A stretch of 25,820 nucleotides of DNA, from the IMG/VR virus record IMGVR_UViG_3300025889_000848, positions 1-25,820 of that record, one strand, 5' to 3'. Within the stretch, counting starts at the first letter, position 1. Every line of letters starts with the position of its first letter. The notes under the pieces were generated by a model. The model searched no databases and had not been told where the DNA came from. It saw only the letters and a list, made by a program, of their open reading frames with translations. The translations under genes and the position numbers were made by a program. This document shows, piece after piece, positions 1 through 9,521 of the stretch. Source of the stretch: a virus.

Positions 1-869
1 GAGATGCAGATCGGTTCTTTAAGCGAGGCGCACGGCAAGCTGGACGAGGCGAGCGGTTCCTGAGAGAAGGCCGTGGTCTTGCCCGTCAGGGGGCCGAGGC
101 TCTTGAACGGTCGCAAGGTCGCTTTACGGGTCAGGGTTATAAGCAGTTTATGGATCCGTACCTTGAAGAGGTTGTGAGGGCGGGTCAAAAAGACATTAGG
201 GAGCAAGGCGCACAGGCCATGAACCTAGAGCGTGGGCGTGGTTTGGGCGCGGCTGCACTGGGTGGAGCGAGCCGTGCGAACCTCGAAGCACGTAAGGTTG
301 CTGAGCAAACGGCGGAGTCGGCTACGGACCTAGGTAGCCGTCTACGGTCTGAAGGTTTCCGTGATGCAATGACTCGGGCAGGTAGTGCCTTTGAATCTCA
401 AAAGGGTCGTCAGCAAACGGCAGGTCAAGCCTTTGGGAATCTTGGTGTAGGCATGGGTCAGATGGCAGGGCAGCAGGCCAACATCGGGCGCGCAACCATG
501 GGTGCGGGCACTGGCATGACTGGTATCGGCACGGGCATTGGATCGTTGGCAGGCGGACTTGGATCGGTTGGTACATCGCAGGCCAAACTGGCGGGCTTGG
601 GTCAGCAGCTGTCTCAGAGCGACATCAACATGCTCTACGGCATGGGCAGCAACCAGCAACGTCAGCAGCAGGCGGAACTGGATGCGATGCGCATGAACCA
701 GTATCAGAACTACATGCAGCCATATCAGCAGCTTGGGTTCTACTCCGACATCTTCTCTGGCGTACCGTCGTCACAGATCAGCTTTACAATGCCGCAGCAG
801 CCTAACCCATATACTCAGATTGGTGGCTTGATGATTGGTGCAGGTGGTGCCATGGGGGGATATGCATGA
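1..869 (+). CDS. Gly/Gln-rich virion-associated protein, C-terminal part (5' end outside window)
   Basis: The reading frame is open from the first complete codon at base 3, so the gene starts upstream of the window; the ATG at 150 is internal. The visible part of about 288 residues begins with a charged Arg/Gly/Glu/Gln region. A long low-complexity stretch of alternating Gly, Met, Ala and Gln follows (about bases 430-600), then a Gln/Asn/Tyr-rich tail containing QYQNYMQPYQQLGFYSDI and GVPSSQ. I recognise this tail style from the protein that precedes large internal virion proteins in marine phages, but no enzyme motif is present. Its TGA overlaps the next ATG (ATGA at 866), so the two are translationally coupled. 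A role as an internal virion or ejection-complex component is inferred from composition and context only. Confidence 0.7.
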   Translation, partial: DADRFFKRGARQAGRGERFLREGRGLARQGAEALERSQGRFTGQGYKQFMDPYLEEVVRAGQKDIREQGAQAMNLERGRGLGAAALGGASRANLEARKVAEQTAESATDLGSRLRSEGFRDAMTRAGSAFESQKGRQQTAGQAFGNLGVGMGQMAGQQANIGRATMGAGTGMTGIGTGIGSLAGGLGSVGTSQAKLAGLGQQLSQSDINMLYGMGSNQQRQQQAELDAMRMNQYQNYMQPYQQLGFYSDIFSGVPSSQISFTMPQQPNPYTQIGGLMIGAGGAMGGYA

Positions 870-3100
870 ACGTAGCTAACCGCAAACTGTTCGCGAACCG
901 TGATGCACGGAAAAAGCTTGCTGAAATGGGTGGTATCCTAGCCTCGTCTCCAGAACTTCTGGGCGAGGCCATGACGTTTGCAAATGGCGGGGAAGCTGAA
1001 GTTGAGCAATACGTTGTAATTATCCGTGGTATAAATGGGGGTCGGCCCATTCGGTTACGCGGTGACACGCTTGCAAGACTACAGGATCTCGTACCTGAGA
1101 TCATGCAACAGGCGTTTGTTATGGACGCCGCTACTGCGGCTGAACGTGGTGTGGATGTAAACAGACTTCGTCCAGGTGATGCGTTTGTTGAGCGTCAGTT
1201 AACACCCGCTGCACCTGTGCCCACGGTCCAAGAATCTGTGGACGACCGCAGCATTCGCGACATCGATCGTGAGGGTTTAGCGTCGACATATGACTACAAC
1301 CCGTTGAGTGGAAACTTCACTGAGCAGAGCCTTTCAGAGTTGTTGACCCCCCCAACGAACCAGATGGTTCAGATGGTTGAGTCTGGACTACAGTCTTTGG
1401 GTGTTGATGATCCAAACAAACCGTTAGTTGCGCAAGTTGATCCTAGTCTCGTAGCTCGACTTTCGTCTCCCCCCATGTATGACGTGACGGGGTTTGGGGA
1501 AGCATTTCAAGATGTTCTTCCTAATTTCACAAACGCAACGACGCTTGATTTCACAAACGCAACGATGCCTGCGCCAGAGGCATTCACTATGGATGACTCA
1601 ACACAACGGATAACAGACGCCGCACTTGCTAACGCCGCACTTGGCCCTGTAAATATCCCACAAGAGGAAGATGAAGATGCGCTATTGGCTCAAGCTCAGG
1701 CGCTTTTGTCTGATGAAGCTAAAGCTCGTATTAACAGTGGAGATATACAAGCAACTGTAGAAAATGCTTCTAAGCTCTTGGCTTCCGAAGAACGAGCCGC
1801 AGCTACGGAGAACGACGGTTTTGTTCCAGTGATTTTAAACCAAGGGACACCAAGCATGGCGGTCTTTGATTTTGACCCAGCAACAGGGGAGATCCGTCCA
1901 CGAGGCACGAATGCAGAGATTATGTTAATCGGCGGTGCCAACGCAGAAGCCAACGTGCAGAAGATGGTTATAGATCAATATAATCTCGAAAAAAACATAG
2001 CTCCTAGAGCAGAGGCGGAACGAGTCGCAGACGCCGCTCAACAACAGTTTGAGGCTACTGGAACAGGAGCAGATTTAGCTGCGGCTGCGGAAGCACGAAG
2101 AAAAGCTACAGATCTTATGAACACCGAAATGATACCGCTACCCTCTGCGGTGGATCAAGTTCTTAGCCGAACACAAACATTTAAAGACGTGCCATACGCA
2201 TTAGACGAAATGGAAACGGAGCTTGCAGACGCCGCTAAAGCCGTTGCTGAGTCAGCAACCAACAACCCAGAAAATAAGGAAACTGTTCTTGACGCTACGG
2301 TGCTAAACTTTGACGAGCTTGTAAAGAAGTATCAACCGCGTGGCCCTGGCCCATATGAAGATGGGTATGTGTTTCCAAAAGGCGACGGAGAAAAAGGCGG
2401 CGACGGAGAAAAAGGCGACGACGAAGAAAAAGGCGACGACGAAGAAAAAGGCGACGACACACCAGACCCGACAAGTATGTCCCGTGCCGACAAATTAGAT
2501 AAATACTACAGCGATCTACAAAAACTGTTTGGCTTTTCGGACAAAGACAAAGCACAAGACGCCGCAATGCTCATGGCACAGTTTGGTTTTGCCATGGCAG
2601 CAGGTCAGTCACCTAACGCTATAACCAACATCTCCAACGCCGCAAGTGCAGCATTGGTCCAGCTTCGTGAGTCTCGTGCATCAGATCGTGCGCGAGATGA
2701 TAAGTTGAAAGAGATAGCGTTCACTGAGTCTCTTGCTGATAGACGAGCGGAAGAGAAGTTTACTCGGGATCTTGAGTTGGCGTCAGCAAGAATAAAAACA
2801 GATAGCGGGTTTGAACCTCTGCCTCGGTTCTCCGAAGCTTTGCAAAGTAAGATTGACGAGTTGCGTAAGAACCTATCCTATTATGGTCAGCCTACAGAAG
2901 TGATACGTCGTGTTGCGCTTGAGGAGCTAAGACTGTCTCCCGCTTATAAGGAACAGGCAGACTCTCTTCTCGAAAGCGACCTTTCGGGTTCCGGTGTTAC
3001 TTTAACTACTGACCAATATAAAGTCGGAGAGATAGTAACTGACCAAGTACATGGTAAAATAAAATACTTAGGTGACGGTAAATGGCTACCGATCGACTAA
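866..3100 (+). CDS. 744-aa putative structural / internal virion protein with acidic repeat linker
   Basis: The start is fixed by an ATGA overlap with the preceding gene. The protein is 744 aa, acidic and Ala/Asp/Glu-rich, with no signal peptide or clear membrane segment. Around residues 220-235 a 24-nt tandem duplication gives DFTNATTLDFTNATM. Around residues 505-530 there is a run of GEKGDD-type repeats, a highly charged flexible linker. The C-terminal part (from about residue 540) is helical, with an Ala-rich segment (AAMLMAQFGFAMAAGQSPN) that resembles the coiled or amphipathic regions of virion ejection proteins. It overlaps the start of the next gene by 19 nt. I do not recognise a named family. 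The structural role is inferred from its place between two other virion-like genes. Confidence 0.7.
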   Translation: MNVANRKLFANRDARKKLAEMGGILASSPELLGEAMTFANGGEAEVEQYVVIIRGINGGRPIRLRGDTLARLQDLVPEIMQQAFVMDAATAAERGVDVNRLRPGDAFVERQLTPAAPVPTVQESVDDRSIRDIDREGLASTYDYNPLSGNFTEQSLSELLTPPTNQMVQMVESGLQSLGVDDPNKPLVAQVDPSLVARLSSPPMYDVTGFGEAFQDVLPNFTNATTLDFTNATMPAPEAFTMDDSTQRITDAALANAALGPVNIPQEEDEDALLAQAQALLSDEAKARINSGDIQATVENASKLLASEERAAATENDGFVPVILNQGTPSMAVFDFDPATGEIRPRGTNAEIMLIGGANAEANVQKMVIDQYNLEKNIAPRAEAERVADAAQQQFEATGTGADLAAAAEARRKATDLMNTEMIPLPSAVDQVLSRTQTFKDVPYALDEMETELADAAKAVAESATNNPENKETVLDATVLNFDELVKKYQPRGPGPYEDGYVFPKGDGEKGGDGEKGDDEEKGDDEEKGDDTPDPTSMSRADKLDKYYSDLQKLFGFSDKDKAQDAAMLMAQFGFAMAAGQSPNAITNISNAASAALVQLRESRASDRARDDKLKEIAFTESLADRRAEEKFTRDLELASARIKTDSGFEPLPRFSEALQSKIDELRKNLSYYGQPTEVIRRVALEELRLSPAYKEQADSLLESDLSGSGVTLTTDQYKVGEIVTDQVHGKIKYLGDGKWLPID

Positions 3101-6100
3101 TCCTACCCGAAGGTTTTGTACCAACACCGGTTGAGGACGTTCTTCCTGAAGGCTTCGTACCAACTCCTGTTGTTCAAGAGGAGGAGGAAAAAGGTACTTT
3201 TCAAGACATCGGTCAGGGCATAGGTGCAGGGGTCGTGAACATCGGTCAGGGGCTCGTGGAACTTGGTGCTGCGGGTGTGGACGCTGCCATGGACACGAAC
3301 TACAGTAAAGATGTTACTGATTTTTTCGAAAGCACCAAAGAGTATTTAAACTTCACCCCTACAGGCGGTGCGGGTAAGGTTGCTGAAGGTGTGGTTACGT
3401 TTGGTTCTGCCGTTATCCCGATTGTTGGCTGGTTAGGACGCGCTAACTCTATAGCCAAAGGCGCAAAAGTTATACCCGCGACAAGTCGTTTTGGTCGCAC
3501 AGCGGAAGCTTTTGGCAACTCAGCCTTGGGTAAAACGATGCTTGGCAATCGAGTCAAGCTTGCTGGAACCACGGCCCTTGCTACTGGGGCCGCGGATGTT
3601 TTCATTGCACCCAGTACATTTAATACTTTGTCAGATAGTTTTGACGCACTGCCCGATGTTCTCAAGACAGAGGCCGACACAGGATTGACTGGGTCGGATG
3701 AGGCCTACCGTCGATTACGGAACAAGTTCCGCATTGGGGCAGAAGGTTTTGGTCTTGGTCTTGGTTTTGAGGCGGCACTGCCTGTTGTAGGGACGGCGGC
3801 GCGGATGCCCGCATATATCCCAGGTGTTCCTCAAGTAGCGCGTTTGTTTACAAACGGGTTTGATAAACTTGCTGAGAAGCTATCAGGTGGACGTTTAGAA
3901 AAATACTTTACTGCAAAAGGTCTTGCTCCTCGTGAGATCTATGAAGGTATACAAGATGTGGAAAACGTAGCTAAAAGCTCGGTTCGAGAAGCAGAAAAAA
4001 GATTCCAAGCTTTTGAGAAAGCGGCGAAGAAAGTTGTAAAATCCTCCAAATTATTCGGACGTGGCAAAGATGGTATAGATAAAGCGTACAACGATTTATA
4101 CACCTATTTGACTGGGGGCTTTGACGTAGACGAATTGTCTAAACGCTATGGGTCGGAAGTTGCTAAAGCGGCAGAAAACATGCGGTCCCAAGTTGATGGC
4201 ATGACTGACATCTTTATGAAAAGCGTAGAAGACGTTCCAGACACAGTTCTAAATGCGCAAGCCAAAGCCTCCCTTGTTAAACAGTTTTCTGACAGCCAGG
4301 GAAAGTACCTTCGTCGTCTGTACGAAGTGCACTTAAACCCACAAGAGTTTGTCGCTAACCCAAAGCTGTATGAAAAAGCAGTCAAAGAAGTTGCCGGACT
4401 AATCCAGAAGAAAAGCGGGTTAGTTGGTGATGAACTTATGGCAGAAGCCACTAAAGTTGTTAACGGTACACTCCGCGGAAATGTGGTCGATGCGGGACTC
4501 TCCGTTGACAATGTTCTTGCCCGTTTAGACAGCGCCTTAGTCGCCGCAAAGAAACCCGTGGGTCCATCAAACAAGATCATAAAAGAACGCTCTTTGTTTA
4601 ATATTTCGCAGGGCATGTTAAAGGATCGCCTGAAGTGGATGGAAGCCGCCCCTACCCTGCGAGAATTGATGGGCGAAATCAAAAGCCCAAAAGAATTATA
4701 CCTCCGCACCGTAAACGACATGGCAGAAACTATCTCTGCAAACCAGTTTTACCGCTCCATTCCAGTTGAAGACATCAACACTGCCGCAGGTAAACTTGCT
4801 GCGGGTGGTCGTCCTCTTGCTATCAATGGTCGAGACGTTGTTGGAAACACAGAACTAGAGAAACGCTTGGCAGATCTCAACTACAAACGAATGGGTGAGT
4901 TTGCTACAGATGAGGCCGCAAAGAAAATGAGTTTGGCGGAACAAGCTTTCGGCGGACAGTATGGAGCTTTGACAGGACACTACGTCCCCGTTGAGATTGC
5001 TGATTCTTTGACGATAGCTGGGCGCGTAAACAGCCCACTACAAGAAGCTCTGGCTTTGTCTCTGCAAGCGAAGGGTTTGTCCCAGATGGCAAAGACTGTT
5101 CTTAACCCACTGTCTCAGATCCGTAACTTTAACTCAGGGATCTTTATGGTTGGTGCGAATGGCAACGTCGCTCGTGATATGGACCTGATGGAAAGTGCGC
5201 GGCTAACGATTGGCAAACTGGCGGATATGGAAGATGCCGAGTTTGCTAAGACCTTTAACATATTGCAAAAGGCTGGAATCGTAGAACAGAACTACGTTGT
5301 CAGCGAATTTCGCGACCTGCTAAAAGAAGGGGCTGACCTAAAAGTCTCTGGCAAAGTCTCCGATATGTCCAAAAAAGTTCTGAACAAACTTCCATTTGTC
5401 CAGTCCATGCAGAAAGTTTACTCAGGAACAGACAACTTTTGGAAGACTGTTGGGTATATGGGGGAAAAGGCTAAGTACACTAACGCTATCCGCCGTGGAA
5501 CTCAAGGGACAGCGGCAACGATGGATGACATTGCCCAAGAGTTTAGAAACGCTAATCTTGCTCCTCGCACCTCGGAACTTACAGGAGAAATGGATTTCTT
5601 AGATTTGATGGCAACGGACATTGTCAAGTCTACGATGCCGACCTACAGCCGTGTGCCAGAGGTGATTAAGCAAATCCGTAAGATTCCTTTTGTCGGTAAC
5701 TTCATGGCGTTTCCAGCGGAGATTGTTCGTACCACAACGAACATTACTCGGCAGGGGATGCGGGAACTTGGATACAAAGTTAGTCCCGAACTAGCTGCAA
5801 AACTTGGTCCAAAGAAAGCGGCCCAACTCCAAAGACAAATTCGAGCAATTGGTGCGAAGCGTCTGAGTAACTACGCAGCCATGGCGTATGTTACACCTAT
5901 TGCTGTACAAAAAGCTGCAATGGAACTGACCGATTTCACACAGGAACAAATGGATGCACTGCAACGTATGGCTCCTTGGTTCATGAAAGGTCATACGCTT
6001 GTCCCAATTCGTAACGAGAAAGAAGACGGTAAGCCGCAGATTGAGTACATCGATCTCTCTTACATGATGCCATACGATTTCATGGTTGCGCCTGTTCGTG

Positions 6101-7173
6101 CTGCGATGCAAGCGTACGCTGAAAAGGGTGAAATTACGGACTCTGAGTTAGATAAGATTGGCACAGCTATGACAGAAGCTGTCCTAAAATTTACAGAGCC
6201 ATTTGCTTCAGAGGGTCTACTGGCAGAACGCATTGCAGATGTTACTCTTCGTAACGGTAGGACTAAAACTGGTTCCGAGATCTTTATTGAGGGTGAGAAC
6301 GGCGTGGATCGTGGCTGGAAGACGGTCAACCATATTATGGGTGGCTTTACCCCAGGTATAATTGAAATGTTTTATCGCGAACGGGGCGGTGAAATGGAAC
6401 CTGGTCGCATCTCTAAAGCTGCAATGGGAGAACCTGGTCGTTATGGCGAAGAATATACGTTAGCTGGGGAAGCCGCAAGTCTACTTACAGGCTTCCGTGA
6501 AATGAAGGCAGACTTAGATAAAAACTTTTATTACAAAGGTGCAGAGTTTACCTCGAAGCGTTCTGACTTGATTGGTAGTTTTACCAGTTTTGCGAAACGC
6601 AACGATGTGACTCAAGACGAAATCTTGGATAAGTTTATTCGAGTTAACCAAGACTTGATGAAGGTGCAAGCAGACATGTTTGCAGATATCCGTGCCGCGC
6701 AAGAATTAGGGTTGTCCCGCAGTGAAATCATTAGGCAACTGAAAGAAAAATCCAAACTCGGGACAGAAGAACTGGGGTTGTTGTTGCAGGGTAAGTTTCG
6801 TCCAATGATGCCCACAAAAAATTTATTAGAATCAATTATCATGGAGTCTAGGATTGAAGGCCAGCCACGACTAGCAAACGAGTTGCCAATTCGAAACATG
6901 GTTGCGATTGCCAATCAAATGAGGGGCCAGCCTCTTCAACCGCCTGAGACAGATACAGATACAGAGAGCCTTATATTGCCAGAGGGTTTTGTTCCAAATC
7001 CAGTTGTGGAACCTCAGAGCACTCCCACTGCTCCTGTGCCTATTATGCCCACGGCTCCTGCACCACAGGCGCAGCCTCAGAGCAATACGCGTTCGCTTCC
7101 GTTCTTGGGGTCTAATCCGATTGATGCGCTGCGGAACATGGAGATTCTACAGCGCATATCTGGGGGTCAATGA
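3082..7173 (+). CDS. 1363-aa large internal virion / DNA-ejection-like protein
   Basis: This is the largest gene in the window (1363 aa). It starts within the end of the preceding gene. Two copies of the motif LPEGFVPTPV lie at residues 8-17 and 21-30, and a third copy (LPEGFVPNPV) at about 1299-1308, near a Pro/Gln-rich C-terminus. Residues of about 40-70 form a Gly/Ala-rich amphipathic stretch (IGQGIGAGVVNIGQGL), followed by a mostly helical body with many Lys/Glu segments. Very large helical proteins after two smaller structural genes are typical of podovirus-like internal virion proteins that enter the host with the DNA. No lysozyme or protease motif was found. The end overlaps the stop of the convergent replication operon by 7 nt with no terminator between them. 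Confidence 0.75.
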   Translation: MATDRLILPEGFVPTPVEDVLPEGFVPTPVVQEEEEKGTFQDIGQGIGAGVVNIGQGLVELGAAGVDAAMDTNYSKDVTDFFESTKEYLNFTPTGGAGKVAEGVVTFGSAVIPIVGWLGRANSIAKGAKVIPATSRFGRTAEAFGNSALGKTMLGNRVKLAGTTALATGAADVFIAPSTFNTLSDSFDALPDVLKTEADTGLTGSDEAYRRLRNKFRIGAEGFGLGLGFEAALPVVGTAARMPAYIPGVPQVARLFTNGFDKLAEKLSGGRLEKYFTAKGLAPREIYEGIQDVENVAKSSVREAEKRFQAFEKAAKKVVKSSKLFGRGKDGIDKAYNDLYTYLTGGFDVDELSKRYGSEVAKAAENMRSQVDGMTDIFMKSVEDVPDTVLNAQAKASLVKQFSDSQGKYLRRLYEVHLNPQEFVANPKLYEKAVKEVAGLIQKKSGLVGDELMAEATKVVNGTLRGNVVDAGLSVDNVLARLDSALVAAKKPVGPSNKIIKERSLFNISQGMLKDRLKWMEAAPTLRELMGEIKSPKELYLRTVNDMAETISANQFYRSIPVEDINTAAGKLAAGGRPLAINGRDVVGNTELEKRLADLNYKRMGEFATDEAAKKMSLAEQAFGGQYGALTGHYVPVEIADSLTIAGRVNSPLQEALALSLQAKGLSQMAKTVLNPLSQIRNFNSGIFMVGANGNVARDMDLMESARLTIGKLADMEDAEFAKTFNILQKAGIVEQNYVVSEFRDLLKEGADLKVSGKVSDMSKKVLNKLPFVQSMQKVYSGTDNFWKTVGYMGEKAKYTNAIRRGTQGTAATMDDIAQEFRNANLAPRTSELTGEMDFLDLMATDIVKSTMPTYSRVPEVIKQIRKIPFVGNFMAFPAEIVRTTTNITRQGMRELGYKVSPELAAKLGPKKAAQLQRQIRAIGAKRLSNYAAMAYVTPIAVQKAAMELTDFTQEQMDALQRMAPWFMKGHTLVPIRNEKEDGKPQIEYIDLSYMMPYDFMVAPVRAAMQAYAEKGEITDSELDKIGTAMTEAVLKFTEPFASEGLLAERIADVTLRNGRTKTGSEIFIEGENGVDRGWKTVNHIMGGFTPGIIEMFYRERGGEMEPGRISKAAMGEPGRYGEEYTLAGEAASLLTGFREMKADLDKNFYYKGAEFTSKRSDLIGSFTSFAKRNDVTQDEILDKFIRVNQDLMKVQADMFADIRAAQELGLSRSEIIRQLKEKSKLGTEELGLLLQGKFRPMMPTKNLLESIIMESRIEGQPRLANELPIRNMVAIANQMRGQPLQPPETDTDTESLILPEGFVPNPVVEPQSTPTAPVPIMPTAPAPQAQPQSNTRSLPFLGSNPIDALRNMEILQRISGGQ

Positions 7174-7379
7174 TCTGTTTCGATTGTAACTTCGACTCCA
7201 TTGCCGCCAAAAATCTTTACAAGGTCGTCAGCAGCAGCTTCCGTCTCTTCCAGAATTTCCATGTCGTTTGTCAACGAAGCAAGCTGTAAGGTTAAGTCAA
7301 CAAACTCCATCAACATCTTGATCTGCATAGGATGCATGTCTTTTAAACCTAATGTTTTGCCAATGTTTGGATCAATCAT
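7167..7379 (-). CDS. small conserved-looking protein, last gene of replication operon
   Basis: The protein is 70 aa and starts MIDPNIGKTLGLKD. The start chosen is the ATG that overlaps the DNA polymerase stop (ATGA), preceded by GGGGAGAAG. An in-frame TTG 15 nt upstream is less likely. It is acidic and probably all-helical (HPMQIKMLMEFVDLTLQLASL), with a short beta-like tail (GVEVTIETD). No catalytic motif is visible and I do not recognise the family. Coupling to the polymerase suggests a replication-linked or early role, but that is context only. Its stop codon overlaps the stop of the 1363-aa virion gene on the other strand. Confidence 0.65.
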   Translation of the reverse strand: MIDPNIGKTLGLKDMHPMQIKMLMEFVDLTLQLASLTNDMEILEETEAAADDLVKIFGGNGVEVTIETDH

Positions 7380-9346
7380 TCTACTTCTCCCCAATCTGGT
7401 TTGATATCTACGTCGATTTTAGAGGGGACCTTGAGCGGTACGCCAGTCTCCATAATCTCCTTAATCCTGTCTGTCTGCTCTTGGCTCTCTATGTTAAAGC
7501 ATAACTCATCGTGGACCGTGAGCATAGGAGTAAGTCCCTCGGTGTAGCAATCTAACATTGCTTTCTTTGTTTGGTCTGCCGCTGACCCTTGGATCAGCCT
7601 GTTCAGTGCCTTGTATGTGAAGGCGCGTTTAATACGTGGGCCGTACTCCTTCAGAGCTTCGTCGTACGGTAGGGGTTTGCCTACGCCGAAGGTAAGAGGC
7701 TCCCAAAGTGAAAACCTGCACTTACGGCCCAGTAGAGTGCGTATCTGTCCGTGGTCCGCTGCTTGTTTGGTAGCTGTGTCCGCCAAACCTTTAACGAACG
7801 GCACCTTGTTGTGGTGCTGCTTGATCAAGTTCTTTGCGTCTGCGGCAGGAATACCAAGCTGATCCGCAAGTTTAGCAACGCCCATGCCGTACATAATCCC
7901 AAGGTTTACTGTCTTGGCTTGCTTCCTCGTAATTCCGGCTAGGTCCGCCACCATCTGGTGCAGGTCCACGTCCCCTGTGTTGAACTCTTCAACGATGTCA
8001 TCAACTACATGGTGCCGCATGTAATCAGGCATGGACGCTGCAAAGTGCACCAAGAGCCGCGGTTCTTGGCTCGAATAGTCGAACGATCCCCACTGGCAAC
8101 CCTCTTCTGGGATGAACAGACCACGGATCATCTTCTTGATGTCTGGGTCACGCGCAGGAATTTGCTGGAGGTTTGGGTTCGACGACGAGAATCTACCCGT
8201 TACGGTCCCGCCCTCGTCCCGACGGGTGGAGTGCAATTCTGTATGGATACGTCCGTTGTGTTCGTGCCGCAGGATGCTGTCGATAAACGTGGCGTCTGCT
8301 TTGTCGAACTCACGCAACTTAACCAGAGCCTGACAGATTTTAGCTGGGTGATCATTGAGCCAAGATTTAGTAAACGATGGAGCATCACCGGATCGACTAA
8401 CCTCTTGTTCTTCAACCGTCCCATCCTCTAGTATTACTTTCTTAGTTTCTATCCTGAGTGGGGTTCTCGGATACTCCATGCCCAACTTGTCAAACATCTT
8501 AGCAATCGAAGCAGAGGCCCAGATGTCGACCTCCGTCCCTGCTTCCTTTTCAATCTTTCGGCGCAGAGCGTCGGCTTGTTTCTTGATCAGCTTCTTGTTT
8601 CGGTCAGCCTTGTCCAGATCGACACGCACCCCATTGCTCCGCATGTCGAGCATACACGGAATCAGCCCTGTCTCGACGTTCCAAATCTCCCAGAGTTCCT
8701 GCTTCTCAAGTTCTATCTTCAACGCTTGCCACAGTTTAAGTGTCGCCACGGCATCCTGTTCTGCATAGGACCCCACATACTTGGGCGGAAGCAGGTACAT
8801 GCCTGACTTAGGATCAACGCCCCACTCCTTGGCGGCGGCTTGCAGTAGCTTCTCATCTTTACGCAGGGACACATAGTCACGGGCCATTGCATCTAGGCCA
8901 AAGGACCAACGGTTCTCGTCAATCAGTGCGCCAGTGATCATCGTATCGATGATCCGGCCTTTGACTTCTACGCCCTCGGCCCGTAGCCATCCCGCATCGT
9001 AGGTCGCGTTGTGCATAATTACGTTCATGTCAGGCACAGACAGTTGTTTGGCAATCCATTTGAGCGTGAACTTCGGATCAAGGTTATGTCCGTTCTCATG
9101 CCTCATGGGGAAGTAACCTTTGTATTCCCCCGCAGCTACAGCTATCCCGATAATGTGCCCGTCTTTACGCGCCCATCCTGGCCCTAGAGTTTTGATGTTG
9201 GGATCATACGTCTCAAGATCCACAGCCACCTCTTTGTAGGAGGTCAGGTCAGGATACGCTGGTGGTATGTTCCAATCTACATCTATCAAATCCAACTCAT
9301 GTTTGATCTGATGGTGTAGATCACTCCCGAATAGATTTCTTTGCAT
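7376..9346 (-). CDS. polA: family A DNA polymerase with 3'-5' proofreading exonuclease (Leu762 type)
   Basis: This 656-aa replicative polymerase has an N-terminal DnaQ-like exonuclease and a C-terminal family A polymerase domain; there is no 5' nuclease domain. Exonuclease motifs are intact: DLE at 43-45 (Exo I), NATYD (Exo II) and YAEQD (Exo III). Polymerase motif A is DYSSQEPR (Asp423), motif B is RKQAKTVNLGIMYGMG (474-489, with Lys478 and Tyr486), and motif C is VHDE (611-614). The residue matching E. coli Phe762 is Leu482. I chose the ATG at 9346; an in-frame TTG at 9364 is possible but lacks a ribosome binding site. The gene overlaps the 66-aa gene before it and is coupled by ATGA to the 70-aa gene after it. 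It is the replicase of the primase/SSB/helicase operon. Confidence 0.95.
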   Translation of the reverse strand: MQRNLFGSDLHHQIKHELDLIDVDWNIPPAYPDLTSYKEVAVDLETYDPNIKTLGPGWARKDGHIIGIAVAAGEYKGYFPMRHENGHNLDPKFTLKWIAKQLSVPDMNVIMHNATYDAGWLRAEGVEVKGRIIDTMITGALIDENRWSFGLDAMARDYVSLRKDEKLLQAAAKEWGVDPKSGMYLLPPKYVGSYAEQDAVATLKLWQALKIELEKQELWEIWNVETGLIPCMLDMRSNGVRVDLDKADRNKKLIKKQADALRRKIEKEAGTEVDIWASASIAKMFDKLGMEYPRTPLRIETKKVILEDGTVEEQEVSRSGDAPSFTKSWLNDHPAKICQALVKLREFDKADATFIDSILRHEHNGRIHTELHSTRRDEGGTVTGRFSSSNPNLQQIPARDPDIKKMIRGLFIPEEGCQWGSFDYSSQEPRLLVHFAASMPDYMRHHVVDDIVEEFNTGDVDLHQMVADLAGITRKQAKTVNLGIMYGMGVAKLADQLGIPAADAKNLIKQHHNKVPFVKGLADTATKQAADHGQIRTLLGRKCRFSLWEPLTFGVGKPLPYDEALKEYGPRIKRAFTYKALNRLIQGSAADQTKKAMLDCYTEGLTPMLTVHDELCFNIESQEQTDRIKEIMETGVPLKVPSKIDVDIKPDWGEVE

Positions 9347-9521
9347 GGTTTCGTCTGCTCTCAATGAATTTATTTTTGCTGTTTTCTACTTGCTGCCAAC
9401 GCACATGCGCCGATAATTCTGCAAGTATGTGGACGAATTGACTAGGTTCGAACTTCGCTACTCTAACACCATCCTCGTACACATTCATCCCATTATCTGT
9501 AACTTCCCAAGTATACCTCAT
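9321..9521 (-). CDS. small hypothetical protein (66 aa) upstream of polymerase
   Basis: This 66-aa protein starts MRYTWEVTDNGMNVYEDG. The ATG overlaps the stop of the previous gene (ATGA) and has a strong GGGGGGAG ribosome binding site. The N-terminal half looks like a short beta meander (YTWEVTDNGMNVYEDGVRVAKF). The C-terminal half is basic and helical (NSKNKFIESRRNHAKKS). It overlaps the polymerase start by 26 nt. No family is recognised. Its position between a DUF6378-like gene and polA suggests an early phage function only by context. Confidence 0.65.
   Translation of the reverse strand: MRYTWEVTDNGMNVYEDGVRVAKFEPSQFVHILAELSAHVRWQQVENSKNKFIESRRNHAKKSIRE

Noticed and set aside
4146-4721. 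Long open frame antisense to the 1363-aa virion-like gene
   Set aside because: Its product is Ser/Arg-rich without fold-like pattern, it lies wholly inside a convincing gene, and has no ribosome binding site or operon context.
1-7173. Diversity-generating retroelement or tail-fibre variable region
   Set aside because: No reverse transcriptase and no template/variable repeat pair was seen; repeats here are simple tandem units.
7958-8431. 157-codon open frame antisense to the DNA polymerase
   Set aside because: It covers conserved polymerase motifs on the other strand; composition is that of a shadow frame.
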